From an uncultured Collinsella sp. (GTDB lineage: Bacteria; Actinomycetota; Coriobacteriia; Coriobacteriales; Coriobacteriaceae): 8,155 nucleotides of DNA. The translations under genes were made by a program, and so were the position numbers. The DNA is taken from positions 1-8,155 of the forward strand of contig UROJ01000068.1 of NCBI GenBank assembly GCA_900549335.1, given 5' to 3'. Positions 4,769 to 8,155 of this stretch are shown here, piece after piece. Position 1 is the first letter of the stretch; each line of letters begins with the position of its first letter. The notes under the pieces were generated by a model. It worked only from the letters and a program-made list of their open reading frames with translations, was not told the DNA's origin and did not search any database.

Positions 4769-7129
4769 CTAAGCCAGCCCCAGCAATATACCAGCCGAAT
4801 GCACGACAAACGCGACAATCCAGGCGACTGCCACCTGAAACGCGAACACGGCAACGGCATAGCGCGCGCCTAGCTCGCTCTTAACGGCACCGATGGCAGC
4901 CACGCAGGGCGGGTACAGCAGCGTAAAGACCAGGAACACATAGGCGGTGAACGGCGAAAACATGGTCGACAGTGCCGCGGGTGACGTTGCACCCAAAAGC
5001 ACGGTGAGGGTCGAGATGACACTCTCTTTGGCAATAAGTCCGGTGACGAGCGCCGTCGACGCACGCCAGTCGCCAAAGCCGAGCGGCGCCAGCAGCGGAG
5101 CGATGATGCTACCCAGACCGGCAAGCAGACTCTGCGACTGATCGGCGACCACATTAAAGCGGATATCGAACGTCTGGAGGAACCAGATGACCACGGTAGC
5201 GGCAAAGATAATGGTAAAGGCCTTGGTAATAAAGTCCTTGGCCTTATCCCATGCCAGCATCACCGTCGTCTTGACGCTCGGCAGGCGGTAATTGGGAAGC
5301 TCCATGATAAACGGCACCGGGTCGCCCTTAAATGCCGTGCGATTGAGCACCAAAGCCGCGATGCAACCGACCGCAATGCCAATCAGATAGAGCGAGACCA
5401 TGGCGGGAACCGTCGCCTGCGGGAAAAACGCCCCACACAGCAGACCATAGACCGGCAACTTGGCCGAACAGCTCATGAACGGCGTGAGCATGACCGTCAT
5501 CTTGCGGTCGTGCTCGGATGGGAGCGTACGGGTCGACATGATAGCCGGCACGGTGCAGCCAAAACCGACGAGCATAGGCACGAAGCTGCGGCCCGACAGG
5601 CCAAAGCGACGCAGTACCTTATCCATGACAAAGGCCACGCGCGCCATGTAGCCGGAGTCTTCCAGAATGGAGAGGAACAAAAAGAGCACGACGATAATCG
5701 GCAGGAAGGTCAGCACGCTGCCCACGCCCGTAAGCACACCGTCGACAGCCAGCGAGCGCACCACGTCGTTGGTGCCGAACGCCTTGAGGCCCGCATCGGC
5801 CGAGGCGATGATGGCAGCGATGCCGTCCTCCATAAGTCCTTGCAACGCCGCGCCGATCACGCCAAACGTCAGCCAAAAGACGAGACCCATGATCACCAGG
5901 AACGCCGGAATGGCCGTATAGCGACCTGTCAGGATGCGGTCGATCTTGACGGAACGCACGTGCTCGCGGCTCTCGTGCGGCTTGACTACGCAGCGCCCAC
6001 ACACGTCGCCGATAAAGCTAAAACGCATATCGGCCAGCGCAGATAGGCGGTCGGTGCCGGCCTCGCCCTCCATCTGGGTAATGATGTGCTCGATAGCGTC
6101 GAGCTCGTTGCGATCCAGGTGAAGCGCCTCGGTTACCAGCTCATCGCCCTCGACCAGCTTGGTCGCCGCAAAGCGCACCGGAATGTGCGCCGTCACGGCA
6201 TGGTCCTCGATCAGGTTAGCAATACCGTGGATGCAGCGATGCAGCGCACCGCCGTCCGGGCCGTCGGGCGCACAAAAGTCCAGGCGACCAGGGCGCTCGC
6301 GGAACCGTGCCACGTGCAGGGCGTGGTCCACCAACTCGCCGATGCCCTCGTTGCGGGCAGCGCTAATGGGGACAACGGGCACGCCCAACAGGCTCTCGAG
6401 CAGGTTGACGTCCACGGCGCCGCCGTTGGCGGTCACCTCGTCCATCATGTTGAGCGCGATGACCATAGGACGGTCAAGCTCCATGAGCTGCAGTGTCAGG
6501 TACAGGTTACGCTCGATGTTGGTGGCGTCAATGATGTCGATGATGGCGTCCGGGCGCTCGTCAAGGATGAACTGACGGCTCACGACCTCTTCGCCTGTGT
6601 ACGGCGACAGGGAGTAAATGCCGGGCAGGTCGGTAACGCTCGCCTCGGGATGGTTACGGATGGTGCCATCTTTGCGGTCGACCGTCACGCCGGGAAAGTT
6701 ACCGACGTGCTGGTTGGAGCCCGTCAGCTGGTTGAATAACGTGGTCTTGCCGCAGTTTTGGTTGCCGGCGAGGGCAAAGTGCAGCGGCGCGCCCTCGGGC
6801 ACGGCCGTCTTTGCCGCACGGGGCGAATACGTCCCCTCGCCCAGGGCCGGATGCTCCGTCGTGCCGATTGCGGCGTTAGCGCGCGGACCCGTATCGGTGT
6901 CGTGAATACCCACGAGCTCGATGCGAGCGGCATCGTCCTTGCGCAGCGTCAACTCGTAGCCACGTAGGCGGATCTCGAGCGGGTCACCCATGGGGGCGTA
7001 CTTCATCATGGTGACTTCGGTGCCCGGCGTTAGACCCATGTCCAAAATATGCTGTCGGAGTGCCTGATCGTCCGATGCCACCGATGCGACAACGGCGTCC
7101 TTTCCAATCTCGAGTGTATCGAGCTTCAC
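4769..7129 (-). CDS. feoB: FeoA-FeoB fusion, ferrous iron transporter with G-protein domain
   Basis: 786 residues. Residues 1-75 form a FeoA SH3-like domain (MGLTPGTEV 31-39, IRLRGYELTLRKDDAARI 53-70), joined by a linker of about 40 residues to FeoB. The G domain is complete: GNQNCGKT (122-129, G1), GNFPGVTV switch I (143-150), DLPG (167-170, G3), NMMD (227-230, G4) and SAA (256-258, G5). A GDI-like helical part follows to about 400. The membrane part (about 405-786) has two Gate regions with conserved GFGCTVPAI (522-530, Cys525), MSCSAKLPVY (552-561) and PPCVAAIGAVKSELG (740-754). The protein takes up Fe(II) at the inner membrane under low oxygen, driven or gated by GTP. Start is GTG at 7129 with AAAGGA 7 nt upstream; no in-frame ATG is close. 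No FeoC is seen. CGRC (377-380) just before the membrane part is unusual in my memory of the family. Confidence 0.97.
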   Translation of the reverse strand: MKLDTLEIGKDAVVASVASDDQALRQHILDMGLTPGTEVTMMKYAPMGDPLEIRLRGYELTLRKDDAARIELVGIHDTDTGPRANAAIGTTEHPALGEGTYSPRAAKTAVPEGAPLHFALAGNQNCGKTTLFNQLTGSNQHVGNFPGVTVDRKDGTIRNHPEASVTDLPGIYSLSPYTGEEVVSRQFILDERPDAIIDIIDATNIERNLYLTLQLMELDRPMVIALNMMDEVTANGGAVDVNLLESLLGVPVVPISAARNEGIGELVDHALHVARFRERPGRLDFCAPDGPDGGALHRCIHGIANLIEDHAVTAHIPVRFAATKLVEGDELVTEALHLDRNELDAIEHIITQMEGEAGTDRLSALADMRFSFIGDVCGRCVVKPHESREHVRSVKIDRILTGRYTAIPAFLVIMGLVFWLTFGVIGAALQGLMEDGIAAIIASADAGLKAFGTNDVVRSLAVDGVLTGVGSVLTFLPIIVVLFLFLSILEDSGYMARVAFVMDKVLRRFGLSGRSFVPMLVGFGCTVPAIMSTRTLPSEHDRKMTVMLTPFMSCSAKLPVYGLLCGAFFPQATVPAMVSLYLIGIAVGCIAALVLNRTAFKGDPVPFIMELPNYRLPSVKTTVMLAWDKAKDFITKAFTIIFAATVVIWFLQTFDIRFNVVADQSQSLLAGLGSIIAPLLAPLGFGDWRASTALVTGLIAKESVISTLTVLLGATSPAALSTMFSPFTAYVFLVFTLLYPPCVAAIGAVKSELGARYAVAVFAFQVAVAWIVAFVVHSAGILLGLA

Positions 7130-7136
7130 GCGCTCA

Positions 7137-7142
7137 TCCTTT
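7137..7142 (-). promoter_or_regulatory. Ribosome binding site that fixes the GTG start of feoAB
   Basis: AAAGGA on the minus strand, 7 nt upstream of GTG at 7129. Its first A is also the last base of the dyad at 7142-7189, so folding of that element could affect ribosome access. Confidence 0.75.
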
Positions 7143-7189
7143 CGTTAGACGCGGTTAACCGTTTACCGGGGCTAACCAACTCGTAACGA
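7142..7189 (-). promoter_or_regulatory. Nested dyad in the feoAB leader (operator or 5' UTR hairpin)
   Basis: Outer arms TCGTTA (7142-7147) and TAACGA (7184-7189) and inner arms GGTTA (7153-7157) and TAACC (7173-7177) share nearly the same centre (about 7165). A third weak pair CCG/CGG (7159-7161, 7167-7169) lies inside. The inner left arm is part of the palindrome CGGTTAACCG (7152-7161). GGTTA/TAACC resembles half-sites of DtxR/IdeR-type iron boxes, but the spacing is wider than a normal 19-bp box. As RNA it would be a stem ending at the ribosome binding site. An iron-responsive role is inference. Confidence 0.5.
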
Positions 7190-7210
7190 CAAATGATAGC
7201 GCTCTGAACT

Positions 7211-7216
7211 ATTATA
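7211..7216 (-). promoter_or_regulatory. Candidate -10 box of feoAB
   Basis: Perfect TATAAT on the minus strand in the AT-rich part of the 121-bp gap, 81 nt upstream of the GTG. No good -35 is found at 16-18 nt; TTGACT (7220-7225) is too close to serve this -10. Transcription from here would include the whole nested dyad. Confidence 0.4.
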
Positions 7217-7250
7217 TAAAGTCAAATACCGATGTTTACCTGCGCAAACT

Positions 7251-7571
7251 TTATGCGGTGCGCCCCGAAAGCTCTTTGCGCATACCGCTCAGCGAGATCG
7301 AAATGGAACCCGACCGCGCGGTAGCAGTGAGTCGATCACCCTCAACCGACCCCGTGCATGTAAAGGGCGCCTTGCCCATCAAGACGTGGGAGATAGTACC
7401 CGAGAGCTCAAAGAAATCGCACTCAGCGCGGGCACCCGAGAGAGCGATATTGAGACCCTTGACGTTTAGTACTGCCCTGAGCGCGCCGTTCACCCCATGT
7501 GAAAACGTCACCTCGCCGCGCTTGCTCCCCACCGGCGTCTGGGCCAAAACCACATACGTACCCTCAAGCAT
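7251..7571 (-). CDS. Small uncharacterised beta-rich protein (106 residues)
   Basis: From the ATG at 7571 the protein is 106 residues, with no signal peptide or membrane segment. A longer in-frame reading from TTG at 7607 is possible, but GGAGG (7576-7580) lies 4 nt before the ATG, which settles the start. It alternates short beta-like stretches with turns: LEGTY (2-6), TPVGSKRGEVTF (12-23), ALRAVLNVKGLNIALSG (30-46), FFELSGTI (53-60), MGKAPFTCTGSVEGDRLTATARSG (65-88). The order 'GTY.TP.G..G.VTF ... LSGTI...GK.PF...G.VEGD.L' occurs twice in loose form, suggesting an internal duplication into a small barrel. It recalls small proteins or C-terminal domains found near flavin oxidoreductases in gut anaerobes; that link is from memory and weak. 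It follows the alpha/beta hydrolase by 47 nt, probably in one operon. Function unknown. Confidence 0.8.
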   Translation of the reverse strand: MLEGTYVVLAQTPVGSKRGEVTFSHGVNGALRAVLNVKGLNIALSGARAECDFFELSGTISHVLMGKAPFTCTGSVEGDRLTATARSGSISISLSGMRKELSGRTA

Positions 7572-7605
7572 GGCTCCTCCTCTGAGTAGGCTTTTTGAAA
7601 CGGGC

Positions 7606-7618
7606 AAGTAGTCTACTT
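7606..7618. repeat. 13-bp palindrome between hydrolase stop and small gene
   Basis: AAGTAG-T-CTACTT directly follows the hydrolase stop codon (7619-7621), 35 nt before the next ATG. It may be an operator-like site or a chance palindrome; as RNA its loop would be tight. Confidence 0.35.
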
Positions 7619-8155
7619 TTACATATGGCGTTCCAGGAAGCGGAAGGCCAGGCGGATCCAGGGACGGACCGAAACCTGCTTGTCCTCGTTGTCGACCGCG
7701 GTATTGGCGTTGCCGAGCGAAAGGCCGTGGCCACCCTGGTCAAAGACGTGCATCTCGCATGCAACACCCTCCTCGGCCATGCGCTGCGCAAACGGGTAGA
7801 CCTGCGCGACCGGCGCCGTCTTATCGTCCGAAACGCCCCACACAAAGGTCGGAGGCATCTGGCGCGAAACGTGCGTGGTAGGGCAAATGTCGGTCAGGTG
7901 CTCATCGGTCGCCTCGCCGCCCGTCACCATCGACAGATAGTCGTTGAGCAAATCGCGCCCCGTCTTGCCGCCCGTCTTGGGCACACGCAAGTCAATGCGC
8001 GGATCGCGCGTCTGCATGTCACGCACATAGGCAAAGTCGAGCAATGGATAGCCCAGCACCACGGCATCGGGACGAATGTCGTCCGGACGCGCCCCGGCAA
8101 GTGCCGCGAAGGGGCCGGTCTTCCACTGTGTTGCCAGCGAGGCGCAAATCATGCC
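7619..8155 (-). CDS. Alpha/beta hydrolase (esterase/acetyl-esterase type), C-terminal part (cut by window edge)
   Basis: 178 codons are inside the window, reading from the right edge as G-MICASLATQW. In alpha/beta hydrolases of the Aes/BD-FAE type, a stretch like this follows the GxSxGG nucleophile elbow, so the Met at 8152 is internal and the serine lies just outside. Counting that Met as 1: LGYPLLDF (33-40) is the strand after the elbow, FVWGVSDDKTAPV (103-115) holds the acid (Asp110 by spacing to the Pro), and FDQGGHGLSLG (137-147) holds the catalytic His142. The insert with PRIDLRV...LLNDYLSMVTG (51-78) is lid-like. Such enzymes are usually cytosolic and cleave small acyl esters, often from sugars. 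The stop is 47 nt before the small 106-residue gene, likely the same transcript. Substrate cannot be named. Confidence 0.9.
   Translation of the reverse strand, partial: GMICASLATQWKTGPFAALAGARPDDIRPDAVVLGYPLLDFAYVRDMQTRDPRIDLRVPKTGGKTGRDLLNDYLSMVTGGEATDEHLTDICPTTHVSRQMPPTFVWGVSDDKTAPVAQVYPFAQRMAEEGVACEMHVFDQGGHGLSLGNANTAVDNEDKQVSVRPWIRLAFRFLERHM

Noticed and set aside
5510..6739. Long plus-strand open frames (178 and 217 codons) within feoAB
   Set aside because: They are antisense to complete FeoB motifs and rich in His, Arg and Gln, typical of mirror frames.
7126..7137. Tiny upstream frame ATG-AGC-GCG-TGA overlapping the feoAB GTG
   Set aside because: Its ATG overlaps the AAAGGA ribosome binding site with no spacer, so it could hardly be translated.
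7130..7250. Classical Fur box before feoAB
   Set aside because: I find no run of GATAAT-like hexamers; only TATCAT-like fragments are present.
7241..7263. GCGCA/TGCGC hairpin at the end of the 106-residue gene as a terminator
   Set aside because: Only 5 bp, mostly inside the coding region, and no T-run follows.

Overview
The window is G+C-rich, tightly packed bacterial chromosome. It carries eight protein-coding genes, seven of them on the minus strand, and no intergenic gap longer than about 180 bases. I see no rRNA, tRNA, CRISPR array or transposase. Base composition, AAAGGA/GGAGG ribosome binding sites, and gene content (FeoA-FeoB fusion, a SotB-like exporter, a small GH13 enzyme) fit a gut actinobacterium of the Coriobacteriia, most likely Collinsella or a relative. 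That placement is inference from style and content, not from a marker gene.

Layout from left to right: (1) the N-terminal 190 residues of a class I/II PLP-dependent aminotransferase on the minus strand, cut by the left edge. (2) Divergent from it, on the plus strand, a 218-residue protein that resembles the C-terminal half of a flavodoxin-like/FMN-reductase-like family but has no visible flavin-phosphate motif. (3) Convergent with that gene and overlapping its end by 4 bp, a minus-strand pair: a GH13 amylase-type glucosidase followed 3 nt later by a family-6 type uracil/hypoxanthine-DNA glycosylase. (4) A 182-bp spacer holding two strong inverted-repeat elements, one with interlocked arms and one with perfect 22-bp arms. 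(5) A SotB-type MFS exporter. (6) A 786-residue FeoA-FeoB ferrous iron transporter starting at GTG, with a nested dyad directly upstream of its ribosome binding site. (7) A 106-residue uncharacterised beta-rich protein. (8) The C-terminal part of an alpha/beta hydrolase (esterase type), cut by the right edge just after its nucleophile elbow.

Functional links are modest. The hydrolase and the 106-residue protein look co-transcribed, as do the amylase and the DNA glycosylase. feoAB and sotB each have a TATAAT-type -10 candidate of their own. No phage, defence or biosynthetic cluster is visible. The most interesting material is non-coding: the nested dyad in the feoAB leader, the paired inverted repeats between sotB and the amylase gene, and a hairpin behind feoAB that shares its bases with the sotB promoter candidate.
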